Assembly: GCF_965228705.1 (NCBI RefSeq) | Contig: NZ_OZ245832.1 | Span: forward strand, 1,054,001-1,118,000 | Length of the DNA: 64,000 nucleotides | Reading direction: 5' to 3' | From: Croceimicrobium sp965228705 | Lineage (GTDB): Bacteria > Bacteroidota > Bacteroidia > Flavobacteriales > Schleiferiaceae | Shown here: positions 17,447-25,792 of the stretch, piece after piece | Layout: each line of letters begins with the position of its first letter | Numbering within the stretch: position 1 is the stretch's first letter | The notes under the pieces: generated by a model | The model's input: only the letters and a program-made list of their open reading frames with translations | Told to the model about the DNA's origin: nothing | Database searches by the model: none | Made by a program: the position numbers and the translations under genes

Positions 17447-18151
17447 ATGAAAATCCACTTAGCCGTAGTCCTCACTTTCATTTCCTGCTCTTATTTAAGC
17501 GGTCAATACTATAGAACTTTTGAAATACCTGAAGATCAGATTAATACATGGATTCCTAAAATAAGCCTTGAATACCAAGGCATATATCATTTTGGAGAAA
17601 GCGAATCTGAGTCATCCTTACGCCTATTTTTTGAAGGCAAAATGATCGTAGGACAAATAAGTCAAGGTTATTGGGAAGACAGTACAGGTTTTTGGAAATT
17701 AAAGTATACTAACCTGACTAATGTTAAAATAGACAAGCAAGGAAACTTTAGTTCAGATCAGTATTCCGGTCGATTTGTGCATTTTTCAGAAAACTCCCAT
17801 AAAGGCCTAAGGATCGATAATCCCTGGACAGAATGGATACCCAAAGGTAAATACGAAATTGGCTATCGCACTGCTACCGTAACCCGAGATTTTCCTGGGA
17901 AGTATCCTGAGCTTTCCTATCGACATTTAAGTAAGGAAGAACTCACTGGCCTTAGCAAGAAAACCTTGCAAAGAATGCGAAACGAGATTTACGCACGCTA
18001 TGGTTATCGTTTTAAGTCCGGTAGCAAAATGGAGAAATACTTTAGTAAACAAGATTGGTATTTCGCTCAACATGATGATGTAAGTTCTTTTCTAAGTCCA
18101 ATTGAATTGGATAACATTGCTTTGATTCAGAAAGTGGAATCATTAAAATGA
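17447..18151 (+). CDS. Exported YARHG-domain protein
   Basis: A 234-residue protein with an N-terminal signal peptide (about 1-19). A beta-rich middle region (about 30-140) is not assigned to a family. The C-terminal region from about 165, with LSKKTLQRMRNEIYARYGYRF followed by YFSKQDWYF and LSPIELDNIALI, matches the YARHG domain, an extracellular module of unknown function in Bacteroidota and Firmicutes. The signature here reads YARYG. It has its own promoter region after the tRNA terminator. Confidence 0.82.
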   Translation: MKIHLAVVLTFISCSYLSGQYYRTFEIPEDQINTWIPKISLEYQGIYHFGESESESSLRLFFEGKMIVGQISQGYWEDSTGFWKLKYTNLTNVKIDKQGNFSSDQYSGRFVHFSENSHKGLRIDNPWTEWIPKGKYEIGYRTATVTRDFPGKYPELSYRHLSKEELTGLSKKTLQRMRNEIYARYGYRFKSGSKMEKYFSKQDWYFAQHDDVSSFLSPIELDNIALIQKVESLK

Positions 18152-18198
18152 AATATTGTTTGGATAAATCATCTTGACTCGAAATCAATTAGCATATA

Positions 18199-18729
18199 AT
18201 GAAAAAACTGAAAATCATTCTTCTGCTTTTAGTGGCTTGGTTTCTCATTCACGAACTATTCATAATTAGTGATGGTCTCCTCTCCCAGCCTGCTCAAAGC
18301 GATTATGCGGTGGTTTTTGGCAATAAGGTAAATCCCGATGGAAGTCTTTCCGAGCGACTAGAAGCCCGAATGCGTAAGGCCCTGGAGCTCTACAATGATT
18401 CGCTGGTTGCTAAAATTTTTGTGAGTGGGGGCTTGGGTAAAGAAGGGCACTATGAAGCTTAAAAAATGGCAGAATATTTATTGACTCATCAAGTAAAAGC
18501 AACGGATATTGTGATCGACGATCAGGGAAACAATACCTGGTTAAGTGCTCAGAATTTCAAAAAAAGCTATCCGGATTCTACTTCGGTTGTTTTGGTGAGT
18601 CAGTACTTTCACATAAGTCGCTGCAAACTGAGCTTTAGGAAATTAGGTTTTACCCGGATATCAGCTGTAAGCCCTAAATATTTCGAGTGGCGCGACTTCT
18701 ATGCTTTATTTCGAGAATTCTTTGGCTAA
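18199..18729 (+). pseudogene. YdcF/ElyC-like (DUF218) gene interrupted by an in-frame TAA
   Basis: One reading frame from ATG 18199 encodes a DUF218 (YdcF/SanA/ElyC-like) protein: an N-terminal membrane helix, YAVVFGNKVNPDGSLSERL, and SGGLGKEGHYEA. The codon after EA is TAA (18460-18462), and the same frame continues with KMAEYLLTHQVKATDIVIDDQ, VVLVSQYFHISRCKL and FEWRDFYALFREFFG. A second TAA follows at 18727-18729, after which the frame reads Y-K-Y to a TAG at 18751-18753, resembling the usual family end. Both halves keep conserved motifs, so the lesions look recent. Recoding or a sequencing error cannot be excluded. Confidence 0.85.
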
Positions 18730-19024
18730 TATAAGTATTGCTTCTTTTATTAGAAATCCCGGGGAACAGCTCCAAATTGTAAGATAATAACATCATTCGC
18801 CTGAATACTAGCCCTGGCAGACTAACTTTTCCCTGTGCTTATTAAAGTCGCTATTCTTTACAAATTCTATACATCAGAATTGGTCGGATAGATTAAAAAG
18901 CTGATTTTCTACATTTTACAAATAAAACTATTAGGCCAAAGGCTTCTCAGGGACCAAGTAGGTCCCTTACAACTCTGCTGAAAAAGCCAATTCTATAGCT
19001 TTGATAGCAACGAAAACTATCAAA

Positions 19025-19570
19025 ATGAAAGCATTTAAAATTCTGATCCTTCTTATAGGGATGAGCAGCCTTCCCCTGATACTAAAAGGGGGCAATCACG
19101 ATGGTATTCCCCATCTGGGTGATGGCAAATTCAACAAACAATCGCATTGGCAATTTGGTGCGGGGTACGGCCCCAGCTTTGCACGCTTTGGGGCTCAAGT
19201 TAAAAGAACCCTGCCCTTGTTTAAAACGGGAACCTGGGCCGCTTGGGGAGCCTTGGGCTATAATTATGGTGTTTCCTATGGCTTGGGATTGGATTTCTAT
19301 TTAGTGGATCAATTGTACCTGGGGCTTAATTATGGATCCGTAGGAGGCTATTCAGTAATTAGTTTTAATCCGCGCACCTTTTTAGAAAAGGAATTCCATA
19401 ATGCTACCGGCGCCGCAATCACCCTCAATTACGATTGGTTTTTTGCCGGACATTTTGCTGTAGGTCTGGGAGCTGGTGTGGGCTATGCCGGTGAATTGGA
19501 ATATGGAAATAAGCCCATCTTTTACCAGGTGAATCTGGGTTTGAAATATGCTTTTGAACTCAAGCTTTAG
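19025..19570 (+). CDS. Exported beta-barrel-like protein, unknown function
   Basis: A protein of about 181 residues with a signal peptide (ILILLIGMSSLPLILKGG). The mature part is rich in alternating aromatic and glycine segments, such as GAGYGPSFARFGAQV, WGALGYNYGVSYGLGLDFYLV and VGLGAGVGYAG, and ends in an aromatic-containing strand. This is consistent with a small outer-membrane beta-barrel. The ATG at 19025 is chosen over the TTG at 19001. It is followed by a hairpin terminator; no functional partner is adjacent. Confidence 0.75.
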   Translation: MKAFKILILLIGMSSLPLILKGGNHDGIPHLGDGKFNKQSHWQFGAGYGPSFARFGAQVKRTLPLFKTGTWAAWGALGYNYGVSYGLGLDFYLVDQLYLGLNYGSVGGYSVISFNPRTFLEKEFHNATGAAITLNYDWFFAGHFAVGLGAGVGYAGELEYGNKPIFYQVNLGLKYAFELKL

Positions 19571-19613
19571 ATTGTATTTGGCTCAATTTCAGCTTGCTAT
19601 TTGTTTAAACCAT

Positions 19614-19644
19614 AAAGCTCTGGGTTCTGCATGGGGCTTTTTTT
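19614..19644 (+). terminator. Probable terminator after the barrel-like gene
   Basis: AAAGCTC (19614-19620) pairs with GGGCTTT (19634-19640), with one G-U pair, followed by a T-run to 19644. Confidence 0.65.
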
Positions 19645-19691
19645 AGGGCTAAAAAACTTTGTGCTTCCAATCCAATTGGACAAACTTAATT

Positions 19692-19732
19692 GCAACATTG
19701 TTGCGTTTATTGATTTTTAATTTGCACTTTCG
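19692..19732 (+). promoter_or_regulatory. Promoter with GCAACA-T-TGTTGC inverted repeat
   Basis: GCAACA (19692-19697) and TGTTGC (19699-19704) form a perfect inverted repeat around one base. A -7-like CACTTTCG lies at 19725-19732, and the base at 20-nt spacing upstream falls inside the repeat, so the repeat would cover the -33 region. TTGCAACATTG is shared with the pirin operator. The flavoprotein gene starts at 19758. Confidence 0.5.
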
Positions 19733-19757
19733 TCCTACTCTAAGCTCAACAAGAATT

Positions 19758-20675
19758 ATGGAAGACAAGCAATCCTTTGAAGTCATTATAATTGGTGGAA
19801 GTTATGCCGGTTTATCTGCAGGCCTGGCCCTAGGAAGAGCCTTGCGGAAGGTCTTAATTATCGACAGTGACAAGCCTTGCAATCGCTTTACACCTCATTC
19901 CCATAATTTCATTACCCATGATGGTGAAGAACCTGCTGTGATTGCGGAAAAAGCCAAAGCTCAGGTACTGGCCTATCCAACCGTTCATTTTAATGAAGAC
20001 CTGGCTGTAAAGGCCTCCAAGCAAGAGAATCACTTCGAAATTGAATGCGCTTCGGGCGATATTTTCCGAGCTAAGAAATTGCTCTTTGCCACCGGTGTTA
20101 AAGATCTGATGCCCGAGATCCCGGGATTTGCCAATTGTTGGGGTAAAAGCATTATTCACTGCCCCTATTGCCATGGCTATGAGGTAAAAGAGGCTAAAAC
20201 CGGCATTTTCGCAGCGGGCGATGCGGCCATGCATTATGCTCAACTTATCTCCAATTGGACCGCAGATCTTAGCATTTATTCCAATGGACCATCCGGCTTA
20301 AAGCCTGATCAATTGGCGCTTTTAGACAAACATCAAATTCCAGTTATTGAAAAAGAGATTGCTGGCTTTGAGGAAGATAATGGTCGGTTAAAGCAAATCC
20401 TGTTCAAAGACGGAAGCAGTCAAAGCATAGACGCCATTTATAGCAAACCCAGCTTTGAGCAACATTGCACTCTCCCCGCCTCCTTAGCCTGCCAGCTCAA
20501 TGAGCAAGGCTTATTGGAAGTCGACTTTATGCAAAGAACTTCCGAGCCCCATATCTATGCTTGTGGCGATAATGCCAGTCCTTTTAGGGCCGTGTCTTAC
20601 GCCGTGGCCAGTGGTAGCATTGCCGGGGCCGTGATTAATAATGATTTGATTGAGGAGACATTTTCTAGCATCTAA
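19758..20675 (+). CDS. Thioredoxin reductase-like NAD(P)/FAD oxidoreductase
   Basis: A 305-residue two-dinucleotide-domain flavoprotein. VIIIGGSYAGLSAG is the FAD motif, and CPYCHGYEV carries the redox-active CxxC, as in TrxR-like enzymes that act on small dithiols rather than classical thioredoxin (CATCDG). GIFAAGDAAMHYAQL is a degenerate NADPH motif and YACGDNASPFR the C-terminal FAD motif. The ATG at 19758 fits the family start; an upstream in-frame TTG extension is promoter sequence. It is monocistronic, and an inverted repeat in its promoter resembles the pirin operator. Confidence 0.92.
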   Translation: MEDKQSFEVIIIGGSYAGLSAGLALGRALRKVLIIDSDKPCNRFTPHSHNFITHDGEEPAVIAEKAKAQVLAYPTVHFNEDLAVKASKQENHFEIECASGDIFRAKKLLFATGVKDLMPEIPGFANCWGKSIIHCPYCHGYEVKEAKTGIFAAGDAAMHYAQLISNWTADLSIYSNGPSGLKPDQLALLDKHQIPVIEKEIAGFEEDNGRLKQILFKDGSSQSIDAIYSKPSFEQHCTLPASLACQLNEQGLLEVDFMQRTSEPHIYACGDNASPFRAVSYAVASGSIAGAVINNDLIEETFSSI

Positions 20676-20731
20676 TTACTCATTTTAGTCTAGCCACTTT
20701 ATTTTAGGCCACTAATCCAATATGGATCCTT

Positions 20732-21157
20732 ATGCCTGATATCTGGAAAAATGTACTGTTCTGCCTGATAATTATCGCTATGAGCAGTTGCAACAACACG
20801 TATAGCTTTTGGCCCGTAGAGCATTTTCATATCGATGATTCAGCATTGGCGGACAAAGAATTGGTGGAGATTATTTATTACAGTGATGGTCCCTTAGCCA
20901 AAGACCTACAAGACGGTATTTATCATCATGCAATAGTAATTTCATCCAGTAAAGACACCATTAATGTACTTACCTTTCCCAATTTGGACTTGAACAATAT
21001 CTCCAAAACAAGAACACAGATGGTTTTTTATGATCATCCGAGAGTTCTAAATTTTAGAAATCATTTAAAGTCCTTACCTAAAGAGCTAAAAGGATCATCG
21101 GGTGAACTTGATACCGCTAATCTTGAATGGGTAGAATTAGACCGGGGTGGCACGTAA
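20732..21157 (+). CDS. Hypothetical lipoprotein
   Basis: A 141-residue protein with a lipoprotein signal (hydrophobic VLFCLIIIAM then lipobox MSSC near residue 20). The mature part has no recognised domain; it is about 120 residues, mixed alpha/beta, with no conserved catalytic pattern visible. It stands alone between the TrxR-like gene and a group of small membrane-protein genes. Confidence 0.7.
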   Translation: MPDIWKNVLFCLIIIAMSSCNNTYSFWPVEHFHIDDSALADKELVEIIYYSDGPLAKDLQDGIYHHAIVISSSKDTINVLTFPNLDLNNISKTRTQMVFYDHPRVLNFRNHLKSLPKELKGSSGELDTANLEWVELDRGGT

Positions 21158-21250
21158 CATTAAATTCGACTACATAGCAGATAATCAGCACCCTACTGTA
21201 ATTGGGGCCCTCCAAAAACCTTAATATTCCTATTCCGAACTTGATTTAAA

Positions 21251-21883
21251 ATGCCTCCGAATGAATCGCTCTATACTAACTTAAGGCTCAAGCCCCATTG
21301 GTCTGCTCAAAAAATCATGCAAAAGCTATGGGCTGATTTGAAAAAAGAAAATCCTGATGATCGACTTAAAACTGAGCATTTACAGGCTCTGTTGATCTTT
21401 TCTGACCCTAAGCTAAAGAAGTATTACGATTTAAAAATCCTGAAGAATCAAAGACTGAATCCACGGGTACAAGGTTTTTTGGATCTTCGTTTACAGCAGT
21501 GTGCTGATTTGACTCCGGAGTCCAGACCCAAGCATAGCGACTTTCAAATTTCGAAGCTCTTAATCGCCTATGAATTGGAGCTAATTTTAGGCGCCTTAGC
21601 ATTGGAAGCATTCTTCTTTCAGCTTTCCTACCGGGATCACAAGAACAGAGAAATACCTATAGATCAAAGACCTAGCCGAGCTATCGCCTTTATTCATTTT
21701 GCATTTGTATATGGCTTTGGGATAGGATTAACTTATCTCGATCTTCGATTTATCGCCTTTCCAATCCTGGTTTTTCTAGTTCGCTTTCGATTGCGCTTTC
21801 GAAAGCAAAGGCTTGTATATAGTCGGGATATGCTAAGACAAAGTTTAAATTTAGCACCCTTGCCGGATGACCATGGAAAATGA
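21251..21883 (+). CDS. Membrane protein with degenerate J-domain-like N-terminus
   Basis: A 210-residue protein. Residues about 7-62 (YTNLRLKPHWSAQKIMQKLW, then ENPDD, then HLQALLIFSDPKLKKYYDL) follow the helix pattern of a DnaJ J-domain, with NPD where HPD is expected and a YYDL end. Two or more hydrophobic segments follow at about 105-125 and 145-180, with a basic C-terminal tail. A J-like co-chaperone role is only a guess, because the key histidine is missing. It overlaps the RDD gene by 17 bases. Confidence 0.65.
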   Translation: MPPNESLYTNLRLKPHWSAQKIMQKLWADLKKENPDDRLKTEHLQALLIFSDPKLKKYYDLKILKNQRLNPRVQGFLDLRLQQCADLTPESRPKHSDFQISKLLIAYELELILGALALEAFFFQLSYRDHKNREIPIDQRPSRAIAFIHFAFVYGFGIGLTYLDLRFIAFPILVFLVRFRLRFRKQRLVYSRDMLRQSLNLAPLPDDHGK

Positions 21884-22424
21884 TTACCTAGTTGCTCATG
21901 AGAATGATGATAGGATGCCTATAACACCTAAATCAAGGATGAGGCTAATGCTATGGGACCATGCTATTATGACTTATATTACAGGTATCCCCTATTTTTT
22001 TGCTTTCTATCTTTCCGAACAAGGATATTTTTCAAAGGATTACCTCGCATCCTTTATGATCTTTTTAATGATGGGCATTTATATAAATAAGGACCTGGTC
22101 GGTGCAAGAAGCATAGCTAAAAGAGTTTTAGGCTATAAGCTAATTGACAAACACTCTGGTTTGAATGCCAGTAGCTTACAATGTTTTATGCGAAATATGT
22201 TGCTTCCCTTTCTTTGGCCTATTGAGGTAATTGTGGCTTGGTATAAACCCGAAATACGGATAGGAGATAGAATGGCAGGCACTGAATTGATTAAAGCCGA
22301 AAAGCAAAAATTCTGGAGCATAATCCGAGATGTTCCAAAAACACTTAGCGACAAGAAATTAGGCTTGACCCTTGCTTTCAGCCTAGCCTACGCCTTTGTG
22401 ATCTACTGGATTGATATCTTTTAA
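21867..22424 (+). CDS. RDD-family membrane protein
   Basis: A 185-residue protein with four hydrophobic helices. RLMLWDHAIMTYITG at the start and NKDLVGARSIAKRVLGYKLID in the middle match the RDD family (Arg-Asp-Asp), membrane proteins sometimes linked to ion transport or stress; the function here is unknown. GDRMAGTELI is the typical family end, followed by an extra helix. The start overlaps the upstream gene, and the next gene follows after 9 bases. Confidence 0.78.
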   Translation: MTMENDYLVAHENDDRMPITPKSRMRLMLWDHAIMTYITGIPYFFAFYLSEQGYFSKDYLASFMIFLMMGIYINKDLVGARSIAKRVLGYKLIDKHSGLNASSLQCFMRNMLLPFLWPIEVIVAWYKPEIRIGDRMAGTELIKAEKQKFWSIIRDVPKTLSDKKLGLTLAFSLAYAFVIYWIDIF

Positions 22425-22433
22425 GATGCCCCA

Positions 22434-23078
22434 ATGAAAAATCAGCATTTACAAAGGGTCATTATTGGATTATACGCCATGATTTGCTTTACAAATTCAG
22501 TAAAAAGCCAAAGCATCCAAGAATTATTCAAGGCTTTAGGAACCGAATATTTTTGGGGATTTGATTCGATAGCGAAAGACTCTCTACTGCAATGGGGCTA
22601 CTACAATTTACCCGCTTCCGATAGTCTGGAAAGCGTGAGCTTGGAATATTACAGCGCTGCTGACTATATCCAAATTATTCACTTTTACCCAAACGGTCCA
22701 AGTGGCTTTAGTACTATACAATTACGAAAGTTTAGCACAGATGAAGGTCAATGCCTGCTTGTATATTCCAGACATTCAGGCTCGCGCTGGCTTTATTTCC
22801 AAGACAGCTTAGTGGTTTTTGACAATACTGAAGAAGGTTTAATTCCCAGTTCAGGCTATGGACTGCTTTCAAGAATGGATTATTCGAAACATCTCAAAGC
22901 GAGTTGTCCCGATTCGATACAAGACTTTAGCCAAAACTATAATTTGAATCCTGAGTCGGAAAATGCCATTGCCTATGGAATATTCGCTGCCCGAATTGAT
23001 TTTCAAGAATGGATAGCTCGAGAAGAAATTCTCTTCTACTGGAATGGCAAAACCTTTATTGAAATTGAAACCAGATAA
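22434..23078 (+). CDS. Hypothetical exported protein
   Basis: A 214-residue protein with an N-terminal signal peptide (IIGLYAMICFTNSVKSQS). No family was recognised. The mature part is beta-rich with many aromatics and a C-terminal EILFYWNGKTFIEIE segment of the type seen in small secreted Bacteroidota proteins. It is the last gene of the 21251-23078 group. Confidence 0.7.
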   Translation: MKNQHLQRVIIGLYAMICFTNSVKSQSIQELFKALGTEYFWGFDSIAKDSLLQWGYYNLPASDSLESVSLEYYSAADYIQIIHFYPNGPSGFSTIQLRKFSTDEGQCLLVYSRHSGSRWLYFQDSLVVFDNTEEGLIPSSGYGLLSRMDYSKHLKASCPDSIQDFSQNYNLNPESENAIAYGIFAARIDFQEWIAREEILFYWNGKTFIEIETR

Positions 23079-23108
23079 GAAACGTTGACAAGCATGCCTC
23101 AATTTAGA

Positions 23109-23534
23109 CTACTCCTCTACCCACCTACTGTCATGGGTTTTTAGTACCACATAATACCAATGATAGGCGGGGATATCCACAGTGAAAATTTCACCTTTTT
23201 GATGTTCGTCGACTGCCTCAACAAAGTCTTTAACGAAGATTTTAGCGCGAAACCAACCTAAGTCACCACCCCTCGAATCCATATTATAAGCTTCGACTAA
23301 TTCCTGAAAAGGTCGGTCTTCTTGATAGGATAGGATAATAAGTGCTTGTAAGGAATCGATCTGAGCGGAATCTAACTTAAGTCCATTCAAATAGATATAG
23401 CTAGCTCGATATTCTTTTATCGAATCACCTTGCACTATTCCTGAATGATTAATGCTTAAATCGGATAGTAGAGCCTTAATTACCGAGCTAGCAATTAGGC
23501 AAAACAGCAGTAGGTAAAGGTATATTCTCTTAAT
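23109..23534 (-). CDS. Parvulin-like (PpiC) protein with non-canonical or lost start
   Basis: From GTG at 23435 the frame gives 108 residues. The C-terminal part, with DSRGGDLGWF, FVEAVDEHQKGEIF and HWYYVVLKTHD, is a PpiC-type peptidyl-prolyl isomerase fold. Upstream the frame stays open and encodes a convincing signal anchor (KRIYLYLLLFCLIASS). The only sensible initiator there is ATT at 23534, before AAG AGA, where ATG would be expected. Either an ATT start is used or the start codon has mutated and the gene is decaying. It would act outside the inner membrane, helping protein folding. Confidence 0.65.
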   Translation of the reverse strand: MKRIYLYLLLFCLIASSVIKALLSDLSINHSGIVQGDSIKEYRASYIYLNGLKLDSAQIDSLQALIILSYQEDRPFQELVEAYNMDSRGGDLGWFRAKIFVKDFVEAVDEHQKGEIFTVDIPAYHWYYVVLKTHDSRWVEE

Positions 23535-23610
23535 TTCGATTAATGGTTGGGGAATTTAACCTTTTATCTTCCCTCCTTTACAGCAATTCCTATAACCTGA
23601 ATTAAATTTC

Positions 23611-24027
23611 ATGCAAGGCACTTCCTATAAACAAGGGGATAAAATGCAGACCTGGCGAAAGGACTTTTTAGCCAAACGAAAAGCTGAACGCAAATCCTTT
23701 TTGAAATGGTTAAGCCTATTAGCCCTAGGCTTTACAATTGCCGGCTATCTGTCCTACCTTTTCTTTACGGATGATTTGCAGTTTATTGGCCTCGAAACCA
23801 AAATCACAAGGGCAGAAGTTATTCGCGCTAAAAAGGTGCCCTATATGAAGAATTCTTGGCGCACCAAAGTGACTTATCAATTTGAAGTGGATGGTCAAAA
23901 ATTCGTAGGTCAGTATCTCAGTAAGGGACCTCCTAAATTTATCCTGCAAAAGATTTCCATTAGGGTAAAATATGCCCGCTCCAATCCGAAAAGAAACAAA
24001 TTTGTAGAGGAAATCTATAACCGGTAA
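23611..24027 (+). CDS. DUF3592-like membrane protein
   Basis: A 138-residue protein: a basic N-terminus, one membrane helix at about 32-52 (LSLLALGFTIAGYLSYLFF), then a small soluble domain with WRTKVTYQFEVDGQKFVGQ and YARSNPKRNKF. That layout (Y-x-F-x-VDG ... V-x-Y-x-P-x-x-P) resembles DUF3592-type domains. The function is unknown. A second ATG at 23644 is an alternative start. Confidence 0.68.
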   Translation: MQGTSYKQGDKMQTWRKDFLAKRKAERKSFLKWLSLLALGFTIAGYLSYLFFTDDLQFIGLETKITRAEVIRAKKVPYMKNSWRTKVTYQFEVDGQKFVGQYLSKGPPKFILQKISIRVKYARSNPKRNKFVEEIYNR

Positions 24028-24105
24028 TTCGGTTACATCTAGCCGCGATTCAGTTAAATGCCCCTCCCCCCAACATTGCAATTTTGAAATCCAAAATTTC
24101 ATAAA

Positions 24106-24867
24106 ATGCAAAAGAGAAAAATAGCTTTCGTAAGTGGCGGCAGTCGGGGATTAGGTCGAGACATGGCCCTCAATTTAGCGGCAAATCAACAAGATGTGAT
24201 TTTCAGTTATCATCAGAATAAGGCTGCGGCGGATCAAGTAATTTCCGAAATAGAAGCCATGGGCGTGCAAGCTCATGCTATTCAATTAGACAGTCGGGAC
24301 CTGAACAGCTTTGATGACTTTATAGATCACTTAAGCTCCATCCTTAAAAATCACTTTGATCGCAATCAATTGGATGCCTGGGTGAACAATGCAGGGACAG
24401 GTATCTACAAGCCTTTTGCGGAAACCAGCGAGGCCGATTTTGATGAAATGATGAATATCCATTTCAAAGGTGTTTATTTTCTCACCCAAAAGGCATTACC
24501 ATTAATTAAGGACGGTGGCAGTATCGTAAACATTTCCTCTGGCCTGGCTCGATTTAGCTTTCCCGGATCTTCTGCCTATGCGTCTATGAAAGGCGCCATT
24601 GAAGTATTTACTCGCTACCTCGCCAAAGAATTGGGACCACGTGGCATTCGTGCCAATGTGGTAGCGCCAGGTGCCATAGCCACCGATTTTGGCGGAGGCT
24701 CTAATCGCGATGATGAGCAAAAACGCCAGCATATTGCTAATATCACCGCTTTGGGCCGAGTTGGCGAAGCCGAAGATATTGGCTCGGTAGTCGCTTTCCT
24801 TTGCAGTGAGGCGTCCCATTGGCTTACAGCCCAACGCATAGAAGCTTCCGGCGGCACTCTTATTTAA
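24106..24867 (+). CDS. SDR-family oxidoreductase (FabG-like)
   Basis: A 253-residue classical short-chain dehydrogenase/reductase. FVSGGSRGLGRD is the NAD(P) TGxxxGxG motif, and VNNAGTG and NISSG with SAYASMKGA supply the Asn/Ser/Tyr/Lys catalytic tetrad. The Arg after the glycine motif favours NADP(H). The substrate is unknown. It is 10 bases upstream of an AraC-type regulator gene in the same direction, so the regulator probably controls or is co-expressed with it. Confidence 0.93.
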   Translation: MQKRKIAFVSGGSRGLGRDMALNLAANQQDVIFSYHQNKAAADQVISEIEAMGVQAHAIQLDSRDLNSFDDFIDHLSSILKNHFDRNQLDAWVNNAGTGIYKPFAETSEADFDEMMNIHFKGVYFLTQKALPLIKDGGSIVNISSGLARFSFPGSSAYASMKGAIEVFTRYLAKELGPRGIRANVVAPGAIATDFGGGSNRDDEQKRQHIANITALGRVGEAEDIGSVVAFLCSEASHWLTAQRIEASGGTLI

Positions 24868-24877
24868 AATACCTTTG

Positions 24878-25789
24878 ATGGCCATGCACTTAATCAAGTC
24901 GATAAGCGAATACCATAAATTGGCGGGGCTCCCTTCACCGGAGCACCCGCTTATTAGCTTGGTAAATTACAGTGATGTTAATTATCAATACGATGGGGAT
25001 GAAATCAGCCTGCGTTCTCCTTACTATACCATTGCTTTAAAACACGGAGTACAAGGCAAAATGCGCTACGGCCATCAAGCTTATGACTTTGATGAGGGTC
25101 TGATGTCTTTTGTCGCTCCAGGACAGGTAATCAGCGTAAAAGCCCAGTATGAAGAAGGTAGCAAACCTTATGGCTGGCTCCTCTTATTTCATCCCGACTT
25201 TCTTCTAAAAAGCCCTTTAGCCGATAAAATCAAGCAGTATGAATACTTCAGCTATAGGGTGAATGAAGCGCTGCATCTTTCTGAAAAGGAAGAGTCGGCC
25301 ATGATTCAATTAATGAAGAATATTGAAGCCGAATACCATCATCCCATCGATGCCTTTAGTCAGAATATCATTTTAGCTCAAATTGAAGTCCTGCTCAATT
25401 ATGCCGAACGCTTCTACCAAAGACAATTCATAACTCGAAAAGTCAGTCACCATGGCTTGCTTAGCCAAGTTGAAAAATGGCTGCATGACTATTTTGAAAG
25501 CGATAGCGCACATAGAAAAGGTTTACCCAGTGTCCATGAGTTGGCCGAATCCCTAAATATGTCGCCTTCCTACCTAAGCCAATTTTTAAAGCTGCATAGC
25601 GGTCAGAATGCCCAGCAACATATCCAAAGCTATTTGATCGATAAGGCCAAAGAAAAGCTGGCACAGCCCGAATTAAGCATTAGCGAGATCGCTTATGACC
25701 TGGGTTTTGAGCACAGCCAATCTTTTAGTCGACTGTTTAAACGCATGGTTGAAATCAGCCCTAAAGAGTTTCGTGCTCAGCTCAATTAA
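24878..25789 (+). CDS. AraC-family transcriptional regulator
   Basis: About 303 residues. An N-terminal cupin-like sensor region (about 15-170) is followed by the AraC DNA-binding domain: first helix-turn-helix VHELAESLNMSPSYLSQFLK and second ISEIAYDLGFEHSQSFSRLF before KRMVEISPKEFR. This is full length for the family. The ATG at 24878 is the likely start (TTG at 24875, ATG at 24884 also possible). It sits directly after the SDR gene. Confidence 0.92.
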   Translation: MAMHLIKSISEYHKLAGLPSPEHPLISLVNYSDVNYQYDGDEISLRSPYYTIALKHGVQGKMRYGHQAYDFDEGLMSFVAPGQVISVKAQYEEGSKPYGWLLLFHPDFLLKSPLADKIKQYEYFSYRVNEALHLSEKEESAMIQLMKNIEAEYHHPIDAFSQNIILAQIEVLLNYAERFYQRQFITRKVSHHGLLSQVEKWLHDYFESDSAHRKGLPSVHELAESLNMSPSYLSQFLKLHSGQNAQQHIQSYLIDKAKEKLAQPELSISEIAYDLGFEHSQSFSRLFKRMVEISPKEFRAQLN

Positions 25790-25792
25790 TGC

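Noticed and set aside
18949..18967. AGGGACC/GGTCCCT hairpin as a terminator
   Set aside because: No T-run follows and no gene ends close upstream.
19659..19757. N-terminal extension of the TrxR-like protein from TTG 19659
   Set aside because: This stretch holds the promoter and inverted repeat; the FAD motif fits the ATG at 19758.
24061..24105. CAACATTG before the SDR gene as another member of the pirin-type operator set
   Set aside because: Only eight bases match, the palindrome ATGTT-N2-AACAT is absent, and no promoter boxes are positioned around it.
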